The notes: generated by a model not told the origin, from the letters alone. A stretch of DNA of 12,529 nt from Nitrososphaerales archaeon TH5894 (GCA_014523485.1 JAATVK010000167.1:1-12529), one strand, 5' to 3'. Shown: positions 5,412-12,529, counted from the stretch's first letter. Made by a program: numbers and translations.

Positions 5412-5669
5412 TTACTTTTGCATTGCTTCGGCTTTTATTATTAATTTTCCGTTAATAGTCCATTTGGCCGATCCCAACTCTTTTCCTCCCGGACCAGAAG
5501 CTCGAGGTATGTCTATTACAAGGTTGTCAAACTCATATGTTATTATCGCCTCTTTTCCTGTTAATCGATCAAAAAGTGCACCGATTAAATCTACCCAGTT
5601 ACTGGTTTGAGAGTTACCATTTTCTTGATCTCCTTGATTACTACCTTTATTACTGTCTAATTGACTCAT
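5412..5669 (-). CDS. 85-residue unknown protein, first gene of two-gene operon
   Basis: The ATG start is supported by a TATA box 26 bases upstream. Residues 1-23 are polar and disordered (Ser/Asn/Gln/Gly-rich). Residues 25-85 look folded: an amphipathic helix (WVDLIGALFDRLTG), then strands AIITYEFDNLVIDIP, a Gly-rich turn (ASGPGGKELGSA) and strands KWTINGKLIIKAEAM. No cysteines, catalytic residues or signal peptide are seen. The helix-then-beta layout is loosely like the second domain of its downstream partner (FLVKGLRYMSGTIKVAIQ), so the two may be related or form a complex. Its TAA is followed by eight sense codons in the same frame before the partner's TTG, so readthrough would fuse the two proteins. 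I do not recognise the family. Confidence 0.7.
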   Translation of the reverse strand: MSQLDSNKGSNQGDQENGNSQTSNWVDLIGALFDRLTGKEAIITYEFDNLVIDIPRASGPGGKELGSAKWTINGKLIIKAEAMQK

Positions 5670-5690
5670 ATTTTCTAATAATTAACATGT

Positions 5691-5700
5691 TATTTAAAAA
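5691..5700 (-). promoter_or_regulatory. TATA box of the 5669-4731 operon
   Basis: The minus strand reads TTTTTAAATA, centred 26-27 bases before the ATG at 5669, the exact spacing for a leaderless archaeal transcript. Confidence 0.6.
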
Positions 5701-5941
5701 TTACATTAATAATATTTTTTGTATATTCATAACATATTGACTAGATTCAATTGGCTTTATATGGTTAAAATTATAAAAATTTGTTATTCTTGATAATTAA
5801 TTATTAAATTTATAATAATAATTAAGGAAATCTATTTAATTTAACTATCCTCAATCAGTAATATTCCATCTGAATTAATTATAATTAAATTCTAGTTCTA
5901 ATTTTAGATGTTAAGATTAATTCTTTATTTGAATAATTCTA

Positions 5942-6241
5942 TTATGTTACCTGTTCTATGAACCAATATTTAAATTTGTTAATTGCGAATCTTTCTGACT
6001 GCTTTACAAAAGAGGGATCATTTAACTTCCATTGGTCTTGAGGAATAGACTCGAAAAATTCTTGCATACATAAAGTAAATACAATACGCAATTCTTTTGG
6101 ATTGTAATTTATTCCATAACGATAAAGAATTTTTCCAATCTTACCAAATGAATCATCATAATCTCTCTCAATACCTGCTAGATCAAAGGTCTTGGATAAT
6201 ATTGCTGTTATTTCTCCTATATCATCCTGTAACATTGTCAT
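5942..6241 (-). CDS. 99-residue helical protein of unknown function
   Basis: ATG 6241 gives MTMLQDDIGEITAILSKTFD; a second ATG two codons in is an alternative. The product looks all-helical and soluble, with a middle segment FGKIGKILYRYGINYNPKEL, a hydrophobic helix IVFTLCMQEFFESI and an aromatic tail FKYWFIEQVT. The FxxIGKxLY...GI...L...F pattern is also present in the 84-residue protein at 7439-7693, so the two may be distant relatives. No metal-binding or catalytic motif is visible. A TATA-like box lies 27 bases upstream, no Shine-Dalgarno motif is present, and it is transcribed alone. I do not recognise the family. Confidence 0.65.
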   Translation of the reverse strand: MTMLQDDIGEITAILSKTFDLAGIERDYDDSFGKIGKILYRYGINYNPKELRIVFTLCMQEFFESIPQDQWKLNDPSFVKQSERFAINKFKYWFIEQVT

Positions 6242-6263
6242 AGGATATACTCAACAATATTAG

Positions 6264-6273
6264 TTTATTTTAT
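6264..6273 (-). promoter_or_regulatory. TATA box of the 5942-6241 gene
   Basis: The minus strand reads ATAAAATAAA, centred 27 bases before the ATG at 6241. Confidence 0.45.
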
Positions 6274-6532
6274 CTTATGTTCTTAGAGATTATTTTATAT
6301 TCATAACTATTTGTTAGATACCAAAATATCGACTACAAGAAATGCCTTAATATTCAAAATTCAGTTCATATTATGATAATTGCAATTCAACAAGAAATAG
6401 ATATAGTTAAACAATAAAGCAATAGTAAAGTTAAAAAATTCAGATCACTTTAAACCTTTTAAACTTAATGATTATCATTCCTATATATGTGCTAAAATTT
6501 ATGATAAATTAAAATATTAAAAACATTGTGAA

Positions 6533-7219
6533 GTGTTATTATATATGATTAATACTTACTTCATTGCGTTTTTTATCGTTTTTATTTCTTTTTTACTGCT
6601 TACTGTATTCTTACTCTCAATAAATTTCAAGCAAGATCATCCTTTAATAATATTAGATAATTCTATAAAAGCATTTTTTTCAGAAATGCCCTATAATAAA
6701 TATTTACATGAATTTATGGTATATGTTACTATTTATGGAAGAGAGTATACCTGGGGTCCGGTCTTAATTGCACTTTTCCTCTTAGGAGGGGTAGTAGGTA
6801 GAAAAACTGCTATTATAACAGGTTTATCTATCATAATTTTAGTATTGGTTGGTGGAGAAATTAAGAATATAATAGATAGAGAAAGGCCGGAGTTAGCTGA
6901 TAATATATATCTATTCGAAGAAGAATCGAAAAAATCCTATCCATCAGGTCACGCTTTAATAGTTTCGGCCGGTGCAACTGGAGTCATATGTTTATATCGT
7001 GGGAACTTGAGACGCAAAATAATATCTTTATTGTTAGTCATAGAAGCAGGATTAGTAATTTTTTCCCGAATATATCTTGGATTACATTATCCTCTTGATA
7101 TGGTTGCTGGTATTTTGTTAGGTATGTCAGTAACTTTCTTTTTTCTAGGATTTCAAAAACAAATATTCACTTTATCAAAAACAATATTTTCTTTTATAAA
7201 AACAAGAACAATAAAATAA
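6533..7219 (+). CDS. PAP2-family membrane phosphatase (lipid or undecaprenyl/polyprenyl phosphate phosphatase type)
   Basis: The 228-residue product carries the complete PAP2 signature: K111-x6-R118-P119 (KNIIDRERP), PSGH at 137-140, and S178-R179-x5-H185-x3-D189 (SRIYLGLHYPLD). The two His and Arg residues act in removing phosphate through a phospho-His intermediate. The protein has about six hydrophobic helices (roughly 8-30, 60-88, 92-108, 140-155, 162-178, 189-206) with the active site at the membrane's outer face. Substrates in the family include phosphatidic acid and polyprenyl diphosphates; in an archaeon an isoprenoid phosphate is the likely one (inference). GTG 6533 and ATG 6545 (224 residues) are both possible starts. 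AT-rich boxes at about 6500-6508 and 6511-6520 would serve one each, so the start is unresolved. Transcribed alone. Confidence 0.9.
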   Translation: MLLYMINTYFIAFFIVFISFLLLTVFLLSINFKQDHPLIILDNSIKAFFSEMPYNKYLHEFMVYVTIYGREYTWGPVLIALFLLGGVVGRKTAIITGLSIIILVLVGGEIKNIIDRERPELADNIYLFEEESKKSYPSGHALIVSAGATGVICLYRGNLRRKIISLLLVIEAGLVIFSRIYLGLHYPLDMVAGILLGMSVTFFFLGFQKQIFTLSKTIFSFIKTRTIK

Positions 7220-7438
7220 ATTGATGTAGAGAGTTTCTCGACGTCTGTTTACCATTTATTTAGAGTACCTTAATCCTATTTATGAAAATAGTAACTATTG
7301 GAATGGTAATGTGTCACTTTTTAGAGACTACAGTACTAAACTGTATCTAATGTATTTTCTAATTAATTTTAATTTTCATAATGTAGAACCAAAGTAAAAT
7401 AAAGTAAAATAACTTTTGAAGTATACAGTGGTTTTTAT

Positions 7439-7693
7439 TTAAAACTTCCATTTTTCACTTATTCCGTTCCACCATGATTTGTACTTACTAGCATCTGTAT
7501 TTATTTCTCCTTCTACTCGATTATTTAATGTAAAGAACATGTTTTCCAAAGCATCAATTCCACCATCATCATAAAGCTCTTTTCCAATCTCAAAGAATCT
7601 TTCCTTCTTTGATCTAATCTCTTCTGTTTCATTTGAATTTGTAATACAAAAGATCAGTAGATCATAAAGTTCCTCTTCTAAATATGCATCCAA
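7439..7693 (-). CDS. 84-residue acidic helical protein of unknown function (TTG start)
   Basis: A TTG at 7693 is the likely start: a clear TATA box sits 25-26 bases upstream and no in-frame ATG exists near the N-terminus. The product is acidic and helical, with MDAYLEEELYDLLIFCITNS followed by a charged linker, FFEIGKELYDDGGIDALENMFF and an aromatic end, KYKSWWNGISEKWKF. No known motif is visible. The F-x-E-IGK-x-LY...GI segment resembles part of the 99-residue protein at 5942-6241. It converges on the PAP2 gene, with 219 bases between stops. A tandem AAAGTAAAATAAAGTAAAAT in that gap (about 7390-7410) is the only other detail. The start call rests on promoter spacing. Confidence 0.65.
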   Translation of the reverse strand: MDAYLEEELYDLLIFCITNSNETEEIRSKKERFFEIGKELYDDGGIDALENMFFTLNNRVEGEINTDASKYKSWWNGISEKWKF

Positions 7694-8047
7694 GTATAAA
7701 TTTAATTATATGTGATATAAAAATGAACTTCTCTACACATTCCTAATTAAAAGTGGTTGTAGTTTATTATTAATTTCTTAAAGTATCGTATTTAGCCAAT
7801 GGAGGTAGTACATATAGAATTACAATGATAATGCAGCAAATACATAAACCCTTATACACCTATCTATTATTTAATTTGAATATCAAATTTAAAATGATAT
7901 ATAGTTTAAAAAAAAGATAGAATAAAATGTTCAAATATCCCTAAGGAAATTGTAAATTTAATAAAATGTAATAAATTATTAATTTTGTAATAGTAATAAT
8001 ATTTATTGTTATATTTTAAATTTAATAGGGTTATTTTTTTGTTATTA
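7694..8047. other. 354-base intergenic stretch
   Basis: It holds the TATA box of the 7439-7693 gene. The rest is AT-rich with short frames only (under 20 codons with a start). No hairpin, repeat or RNA gene could be supported. Confidence 0.4.
7714..7723 (-). promoter_or_regulatory. TATA box supporting the TTG start at 7693
   Basis: The minus strand reads TTTTTATATC, centred 25-26 bases before the TTG. The predicted transcript would begin at or within a base or two of the TTG, so translation would start at the mRNA's 5' end. Confidence 0.55.
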
Positions 8048-8275
8048 TTAACCCCCTAGACTATGGAAGAGATCATTTTTTCGAATGTATTCTCTTAATT
8101 GATGAGATTCTTCACCGTAAGCTCGAATACTTTCTTTTTTTCCATCATCGGAAACTAAGGTTAAATTAACAATATTAATTTCCGCATCTGACCCAAAAAT
8201 TAGAGGGTGAATCTTTTCGATCTTATAATTATTCTCAATCAGTGTTTGGAGTTTTTCAATAGACGTTGATTCCAC
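8048..8275 (-). CDS. 75-residue unknown protein (GTG start)
   Basis: GTG 8275 opens MESTSIEKLQTLIENNYKIE (first residue read as Met), followed by KIHPLIFGSDAEINIVNLTL, a Ser-Asp-Asp-Gly-Lys-Lys turn, and SIRAYGEESHQLREYIRKND. The layout is helix, two strands joined by a tight turn, then helix: a small alpha/beta fold with no cysteines or catalytic motif that I can name. A weak TATA-like box (8294-8303, minus) is centred about 24 bases before the GTG, and no Shine-Dalgarno motif is seen. It stands alone between two gene-free gaps. Coding status is likely because the length and amino-acid mix are protein-like in an AT-rich setting. Function unknown. Confidence 0.6.
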   Translation of the reverse strand: MESTSIEKLQTLIENNYKIEKIHPLIFGSDAEINIVNLTLVSDDGKKESIRAYGEESHQLREYIRKNDLFHSLGG

Positions 8276-8643
8276 TATTCTTTTAATAGATTTATTCTAT
8301 AAGTTGCTTTTTATTTTTATTACATATCAATTGAAATCTTAATTAAGAATAATTATCGTAATTTTAAATTTAAGGTATTTGTAATTTAGAAATTCTGGAT
8401 TATGTTCAAAAAATATTGTCCTTGCAACGGGTATCCAAATTTTTTAATTTTAATTATTATCATAAATAGATTACAAATTTTATTGATTCTAACTTAAGTT
8501 AATAAATTTATATTGATGAATAAAATTCTAGATTTATATCAAACTGAAATATTATTTTTTATTAATAATGATATTCATATTAAATAGACCTAAAATAATA
8601 TTTTATCCTTTGAAAAGGATTAATCTATTAAAAGATAATTTCG

Positions 8644-8653
8644 TGTGATCACA
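8644..8653. promoter_or_regulatory. perfect 10-bp palindrome TGTGATCACA
   Basis: TGTGATCACA is a perfect dyad, the kind of site a dimeric regulator could bind. A similar TTGTGATCATAA lies at about 11030-11041, upstream of the HdeD-like gene. There is no promoter here for a neighbouring gene, so its role is unclear. Confidence 0.25.
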
Positions 8654-8691
8654 AAATTGATTTAATAAATATATTATTGACCCTTTATTAT

Positions 8692-8762
8692 TTACTATAA
8701 AAATGAGTATAGTAATTTAATAGAATTAACACTTAATCAATTAGTAATTTTACTATAGTAAA
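8692..8762. repeat. paired TTACTATA inverted repeats
   Basis: TTACTATA (8692-8699) faces TATAGTAA (8708-8715) across an 8-nt gap. About 40 bases on, TTTACTATAGTAAA (8749-8762) is a perfect 14-bp palindrome of the same half-site. That makes four copies of one 8-mer within 71 bases. Confidence 0.5.
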
Positions 8763-8836
8763 GAAAAATTTTCAGCTGTATTCCAGTATAAACTAAATTT
8801 GATTATTTTCGAAATTATATCTAAAATACTAATATT

Positions 8837-9847
8837 TTAATTAAAGGAAAAAATAGATCCTACACTTGTTTGTAGGTACTTTTGTGGCATCGCTCTGATT
8901 ATCTCATTACACGCTTTCCAACCAGTGCAATGACATGGAATTATATATTGTGAATCAATCTTCAAAAGTTCGGTAATTGTCAAAGGAATAGAATCGTTAT
9001 ATTCTTCTCCGGATAAGTGAAATCCTCCAATAATTGCATAAACTTTGTTAATGCCTGTAACTTTTCTAGCGTAATTGATTGTATTTATTATCCCTGCATG
9101 CCCACAACCAGTTAAGATAACTAAACCTTTATTTTTTAATAACATTACTAAAGCTTGATCATCGTTAACAAATGGATCTGCAATAAGATGATTTTCATCT
9201 TTTCCTTCTTTGTATTGTAATGGAAAACCCTTTTCAAAATTTGTGATTCTTGGTATTTGTCCTGTAACCAATACTCGTTTGTTTTTTTTATCGAATCTAT
9301 TCTTGTCTGTACTATTCTTAGCAAGTTTTAATTTTGGTCTTGGTAAATAGTTTATATTATTATTTTTTACTATTATTCCACCAAATTTCTTAATATTTTC
9401 TTCATTTAGTATATCCATTCTAGCTTTTCTGCCATCAGAAAATACAATCCATCGTTTGAGAAATGCATCTGAATGTGCAATAATTTCAATAGATCTATTT
9501 ATTTTATTTAGGACACTTATTAAACCTGAGATGTGATCGAAATGTCCATGACTGAGAACTATTGTTTCAATATCTTTTAAATCTATATTAAAAATATTTG
9601 AATTATAAATTATACCATTTTTACTTACACCAGTATCAAAAAGAAACTTCTGTTTGAATTTTTCATCTTTATTTGTGTATGATATCTCAACCAGTGCTGA
9701 AAAACCATGTTCGGCAATAGGAGGCTTGTTAAATCTTTTATTGCTTATCAATGGGGGTCGTTTTACTAAAGATAAACTAGGTAAAAGTCTATCAGTGATA
9801 TTATCAACCAAAATCGTAATATATACCTCTTCTACCATCTGAAGCAT
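8837..9847 (-). CDS. COG1237-type metallo-beta-lactamase-fold hydrolase
   Basis: The 336-residue product has all the zinc-site motifs of this subfamily: SHGHFDHISGL with H100, H102, D104 and H105; TGCGHAGIINTI with H250; GGFHLSG with H277; and PCHCTGW with H306. The N-terminus (ITILVDNITD) and AEHGFSALVE (45-54) also match the group. Databases often name these proteins 7,8-dihydropterin-6-yl-methyl-4-(beta-D-ribofuranosyl)aminobenzene 5'-phosphate synthase. That name rests on limited evidence, so the true substrate is uncertain; a phosphate or pterin-linked hydrolysis is a guess. The middle (150-220) is more variable and basic. The start is ATG 9847, with ATG 9838 as an alternative; a TATA-like box sits 26-30 bases before 9847. 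It is cytoplasmic, and it stands alone with gaps of over 500 bases either side. Confidence 0.88.
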   Translation of the reverse strand: MLQMVEEVYITILVDNITDRLLPSLSLVKRPPLISNKRFNKPPIAEHGFSALVEISYTNKDEKFKQKFLFDTGVSKNGIIYNSNIFNIDLKDIETIVLSHGHFDHISGLISVLNKINRSIEIIAHSDAFLKRWIVFSDGRKARMDILNEENIKKFGGIIVKNNNINYLPRPKLKLAKNSTDKNRFDKKNKRVLVTGQIPRITNFEKGFPLQYKEGKDENHLIADPFVNDDQALVMLLKNKGLVILTGCGHAGIINTINYARKVTGINKVYAIIGGFHLSGEEYNDSIPLTITELLKIDSQYIIPCHCTGWKACNEIIRAMPQKYLQTSVGSIFSFN

Positions 9848-10406
9848 ACTGAGATGTTGTTTCTTCTATTATATTAATAAATTTCATGTATGGTTTAACT
9901 AGAATGTCAGAAATGTAAGATATTTATCTAATACCCTTCAATATGTATAAATTATTTATTTTAAAATTAAATATATGAAGAGAAACTATAGTTAACAAAA
10001 TATCTAATAATTAAATATTTAATCTCTAGATGATTTGAATTTACAGAAACTTTTGAAAGGAATAAAAACTATTCATTGGTATACAAAAACACAAATTTAA
10101 TAAATAAAATATAGATATTTATACCTTTTAAAGTAAGATTGTGTCTTAGTTAAATATTATTATTATTATTATTTTTTAGAATAATTTTATAATTTAAGAT
10201 ATTTTATCTGGATAAACTATATTCTAAGATAGGAGAATATGATTCTAATTGTAAATATATAAAATTATATAAAAATATAAAATAAGGATATATTTTTCTT
10301 AAGAAAGACATGCACAACAAATATCTAGAATTCACTAAAATTGTATTTATCAAAAATAAGAATTTATTTAAAAAAGAATAAAAGTGGCTATAACTTGGAT
10401 CACAAG
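9848..10406. other. 559-base intergenic stretch
   Basis: It contains the TATA box of the metallo-hydrolase (9869-9881), an ATT microsatellite (about 10155-10172), and at the far end the terminator of the HdeD-like gene. No gene or structured RNA could be supported in the rest. Confidence 0.45.
9869..9881 (-). promoter_or_regulatory. TATA box of the COG1237 hydrolase
   Basis: The minus strand reads TTTATTAATATAA, centred about 26-29 bases before ATG 9847, as for other leaderless genes here. Confidence 0.45.
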
Positions 10407-10412
10407 TTATGG
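10370..10412 (-). terminator. intrinsic-type terminator of the HdeD-like gene
   Basis: ATAACTTG (10390-10397) and CAAGTTAT (10403-10410) form a perfect 8-bp stem with a 5-nt loop, extended by one T-G and one C-G pair. The stem includes the gene's own TAA (10407-10409). On the minus strand it is followed by TTTT and then TTTTTT (10370-10375). Hairpin plus T-tracts is a bacterial-style terminator. Confidence 0.55.
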
Positions 10413-10997
10413 TCTATTGCTACTGCTGTTATTTTTATCATCACTATCCACTAATGGTATAGACATTCTTCTACCTGTCAATCCAGCTACTAGAATTTGT
10501 ATTCCTGTTATTAAAAGCGCTATTGCTATAATAGATGCAACCAATCCAAACCCAAATGCTGGTGATGCCAGTATAACTATAGAGAGAGCAATCTCAAATG
10601 CACCCACACCTATAGTAAATACTCTATCCAGTTTGCTTTGATTTTTATGTCTAAGACCATGTACAATTCTTGAAATTCCATCAAATAGTAATGCAACTGC
10701 AACTAATATAACCAAGAAAACACTTGTTCCTACAGGAAATGTCATTGCTACCAGAGCTAATATAATTACAAGTATACCTAGTCCTAAATTTGAAAAGCGC
10801 GACCTATTTTTTACAAATATACCTGTTATAACTTTTTCAATTCCTACTATTAATAAAAGGACAGAAACAAGAACTACAAGAGATATTATTGATATTATTG
10901 GATTAATTAGAATTAATATAGATAAGATAATTGCTAGTACTCCTATTCCTATTTGAGCAGCAAATATCCACTTAGGTTGATCAGTTTTACTTTGCAT
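10407..10997 (-). CDS. HdeD/DUF308-family membrane protein
   Basis: The 196-residue product has six hydrophobic segments at about 11-32, 35-60, 70-88, 91-114, 126-145 and 149-173, forming three repeated helix pairs as in the HdeD/DUF308 family. Each pair ends with a short charged loop (FVKNRSRFSN, LRHKNQSKLDR) and the turns carry the family's NP/FP/SP dipeptides (INPIIS, FPVGTS, SPAFGF) and an LxxxGI(E/S/Q) pattern. The C-terminal 20 residues are polar and Ser/Asn-rich. HdeD in Escherichia coli is linked to acid tolerance, but archaeal members are uncharacterised, so only a membrane stress role can be guessed. ATG 10997 is backed by a strong TATA box 26-27 bases upstream. It stands alone and ends in a hairpin terminator. 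Confidence 0.85.
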   Translation of the reverse strand: MQSKTDQPKWIFAAQIGIGVLAIILSILILINPIISIISLVVLVSVLLLIVGIEKVITGIFVKNRSRFSNLGLGILVIILALVAMTFPVGTSVFLVILVAVALLFDGISRIVHGLRHKNQSKLDRVFTIGVGAFEIALSIVILASPAFGFGLVASIIAIALLITGIQILVAGLTGRRMSIPLVDSDDKNNSSSNRP

Positions 10998-11671
10998 GTG
11001 TCCACAATATAGTTATCTATTTATATATGTTGTGATCATAAAATCCTACAATTAAAGTATGATTTGTCAGCAAATTAAGTGATTGTTCTGTATTCATTAA
11101 TAGTTTTTTTTTAATTTAACAAATTAAGCATAGAAGAAAATTTAATTACTAGAAAAATATAAATTTAGGTATGTAGGTGAGGACATCCTTCCTCTGTCTT
11201 TCTAAATATGATCATAATTTCGAAGATGAAAATAAATATAATGATTCATTGTTAAATTCTTACCAAAAAATCATTGTATGTTGACAAATACCTTCATCAG
11301 ACTCTTCATATTCATTGTAAGCAATATGCAATAATCAATTGCTTAATTTATTAAAATTTCTTTTTTTTTAGAGAATCTAAATTACATTTTATAGAAATAT
11401 GAATAAAGTTCGCAGAGTATAAAAAATTAAATACATTTCTTGAGCCGAAAGTACACCAAATAAAATAAATTTGTTTTATATTTATAAAAAAATCTAATAA
11501 AAAATCCTACTATCATGGCATTTATTTTAAGATAATATAGAGTAATAGCAATATAATGCTTCAAAAATTAATTTTGATAAAAATTTATTATTAAATAGAC
11601 TTTCTATTACATAGTTATTGATTTTTAAAATTTATTTTCACTTTTAAAGTTAAATAAAAAATCTTTGGACA
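10998..11671. other. 674-base divergent intergenic stretch
   Basis: It lies between the divergent HdeD-like and phosphoesterase genes. It contains the former's TATA box (11019-11028) and a TTGTGATCATAA near-palindrome (about 11030-11041). The slightly GC-richer GGTGAGGACATCCTTCCTC (11176-11194) contains small inverted AGGA/TCCT arms, and a minus-strand ATG there opens only 14 codons. No gene is supported. Confidence 0.45.
11019..11028 (-). promoter_or_regulatory. TATA box of the HdeD-like gene
   Basis: The minus strand reads ATATATAAAT, centred 26-27 bases before ATG 10997. This is one of the two best-matching archaeal TATA boxes in the window and implies a leaderless transcript. Confidence 0.65.
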
Positions 11672-11675
11672 ATGC

Positions 11676-11685
11676 TTTATAAATA
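11676..11685 (+). promoter_or_regulatory. TATA box that fixes the phosphoesterase start at 11708
   Basis: TTTATAAATA is centred 27-28 bases before ATG 11708. It begins one base after an upstream in-frame ATG (11672), so that ATG would not be on the transcript. Confidence 0.65.
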
Positions 11686-11707
11686 CTATAATCACCTGAT
11701 AATTTTG

Positions 11708-12487
11708 ATGAAATTCGTTCAAATATCAGATTTACATGTAGGAGGATTATTCAAACAAGAAGCCTTCAATATACTAGTGGAGGAAATAAATGAACTTAAT
11801 CCCGACGCAATAATTATCTCTGGAGACTTAACAGATGAGGGATTAATTTTTCAATTTAAAAAAGCGTCAGATGAAATTAAAAAATTTACATGTCCGAATT
11901 TAATAATCTTTCCAGGTAATCATGATTATCGTCATACAGGATATCTACTTTTTCGAAAGTACTTTCCTTCATCATCAAAACAAGTATATGAATTCAAATC
12001 AGAAAAGGATAATGTTGTGATTCTTTCTTTAGATACTGCCTTACCTGATCGAGATGAAGGAGAAGTAGGTGATAGCCAGAATCTTTGGATAAATGAAGTA
12101 TTAAAGACTTATGACAATAACGTTACAAAAATTGTCACAATGCATCATCATTTAATAGCTATACCTGATACAGGATTTACTAATTTAGTTGGTATTTTAG
12201 ATTCTGGAGATGCTTTAAGAATTTTAACTGAAAATGGTGTTTCACTAGTATTATGTGGACATAAACATAGACCATGGTTATGGAATTTAGGAAATTTAAA
12301 AATTGCTTATGCAGGAACATCATCTTCCTGGAGATATAGAGGTATATTTGAGGACACATATAATATCATAGAATTAAAAGAAAAAAATATAAATATTGAT
12401 ATAAAAATAGTGGGAGGAAGAAAATTTCCAATATCTGAATTGGTTAAAAAATATGAACCAGAAAAAAGACTTGCATTTTCCAAGTAG
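11708..12487 (+). CDS. calcineurin-like metallophosphoesterase (CpdA-type)
   Basis: All five metal-binding blocks of the calcineurin-like family are present: D8-x-H10 (SDLH), G39-D40 (ISGDLTD), G70-N71-H72-D73 (FPGNHDY), H146-H148 (TMHHHL) and G184-H185-x-H187 (LCGHKH). The 259-residue length and order fit the class III cyclic-nucleotide-phosphodiesterase-like (CpdA/Icc) group, which binds two metal ions and cleaves phosphodiesters. The natural substrate of archaeal members is not established, and nucleotide or phospholipid headgroup esters are possible. The frame extends up to ATG 11672 (271 residues), but those 12 residues (MLYKYYNHLIIL) are read from the TATA box and its spacer. The family normally begins MKFxQISDLH, so 11708 is chosen. 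It is cytoplasmic and transcribed alone. Confidence 0.9.
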   Translation: MKFVQISDLHVGGLFKQEAFNILVEEINELNPDAIIISGDLTDEGLIFQFKKASDEIKKFTCPNLIIFPGNHDYRHTGYLLFRKYFPSSSKQVYEFKSEKDNVVILSLDTALPDRDEGEVGDSQNLWINEVLKTYDNNVTKIVTMHHHLIAIPDTGFTNLVGILDSGDALRILTENGVSLVLCGHKHRPWLWNLGNLKIAYAGTSSSWRYRGIFEDTYNIIELKEKNINIDIKIVGGRKFPISELVKKYEPEKRLAFSK

Positions 12488-12529
12488 ATTGGGATCAGAT
12501 AATTTACCTATTTATAACTACTTTACATA

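Larger units (their letters stand above)
8276..8836. other. 561-base intergenic stretch with several palindromes
   Basis: No gene is supported. It contains the TATA-like box of the 8048-8275 gene, a 6-bp stem ATCCTT/AAGGAT with a TGAA loop (8605-8620), a perfect palindrome TGTGATCACA (8644-8653), and two inverted repeats built from TTTACTATA half-sites (8692-8715 and 8749-8762). These lie in the 3' region of the metallo-hydrolase gene and may be regulatory or simply AT-rich chance. Confidence 0.45.

Noticed and set aside
5407..5740. Two plus-strand frames (5407-5610 and 5537-5740)
   Set aside because: They lie largely opposite the minus-strand 85-residue gene, which has a fitting TATA box and operon partner. 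Their products are low-complexity reverse-strand translations.
9654..9842. Plus-strand 62-codon frame
   Set aside because: It is fully antisense to the N-terminus of the COG1237 hydrolase, whose motifs are unmistakable.
10155..10172. ATT microsatellite
   Set aside because: Simple slippage repeat in AT-rich intergenic DNA; no sign of function.
10384..10641. Plus-strand 85-codon hydrophobic frame
   Set aside because: It is antisense to the HdeD-like gene and its terminator; the hydrophobicity is inherited from the opposite strand.
11176..11194. GC-richer GAGGACATCCTTCCTC patch as a small RNA or gene start
   Set aside because: Arms are only 4-5 bp and the minus-strand ATG there opens 14 codons; nothing further supports it.
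11672..11707. Upstream ATG extension of the metallophosphoesterase
   Set aside because: The 12 extra codons coincide with the TATA box and its spacer, and the family normally begins at MKF...SDLH.

Overview
This strongly AT-rich window looks archaeal and most likely comes from an ammonia-oxidising Thaumarchaeota/Nitrososphaerota genome of the soil type (Nitrosocosmicus or Nitrososphaera-like). The evidence is indirect. Most genes lack a Shine-Dalgarno motif and instead have a TATA box centred about 24-33 nt before the start codon, the layout of leaderless archaeal transcripts. Several small proteins resemble families I associate with this lineage (CxxxC...CPNR, CPxC...CxxGH zinc proteins, PRC-barrel-like proteins), and an F420/luciferase-like oxidoreductase and a COG1237 beta-lactamase-fold hydrolase are present. 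There is no rRNA, tRNA, insertion sequence or CRISPR array. Coding density is low, slightly under 60%.

Region by region: positions 1-372 hold the 3' part of an acidic protein, followed by a 37-residue membrane microprotein (455-568). A small Cys-containing gene (583-1077) is interrupted by an in-frame TGA where I expect a second zinc-binding Cys. Converging on it is a helix-hairpin-helix-like protein (1081-1428, minus). A broken second copy of the interrupted gene's C-terminus (1541-1645) and a zinc-ribbon protein (1693-1908) follow. Positions 1909-3476 form a large gene-poor stretch with three related hairpins (2421-2471, 2577-2630, 2770-2814) spaced 150-190 nt apart, plus scraps of possible decayed genes. 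A luciferase-like monooxygenase (3477-4394, minus) comes next, then a two-gene minus-strand operon of an 85-residue protein and a PRC-barrel-like protein that share one reading frame with a single stop between them.

The rest is monocistronic: a 99-residue unknown (minus), a PAP2 lipid phosphatase (plus), an 84-residue unknown (minus, TTG start), a 75-residue unknown (minus, GTG start), a COG1237 metallo-hydrolase (minus), a six-helix HdeD/DUF308 membrane protein (minus) ending in an intrinsic-terminator-like hairpin, and a calcineurin-type metallophosphoesterase (plus). The phosphoesterase's true start is probably 11708, because the upstream ATG lies just before its TATA box.

The genes do not form one obvious pathway. 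They look like independent accessory or housekeeping units. The candidates for something new are the hairpin array at 2411-2930, the TGA-interrupted Cys protein, and the same-frame operon.
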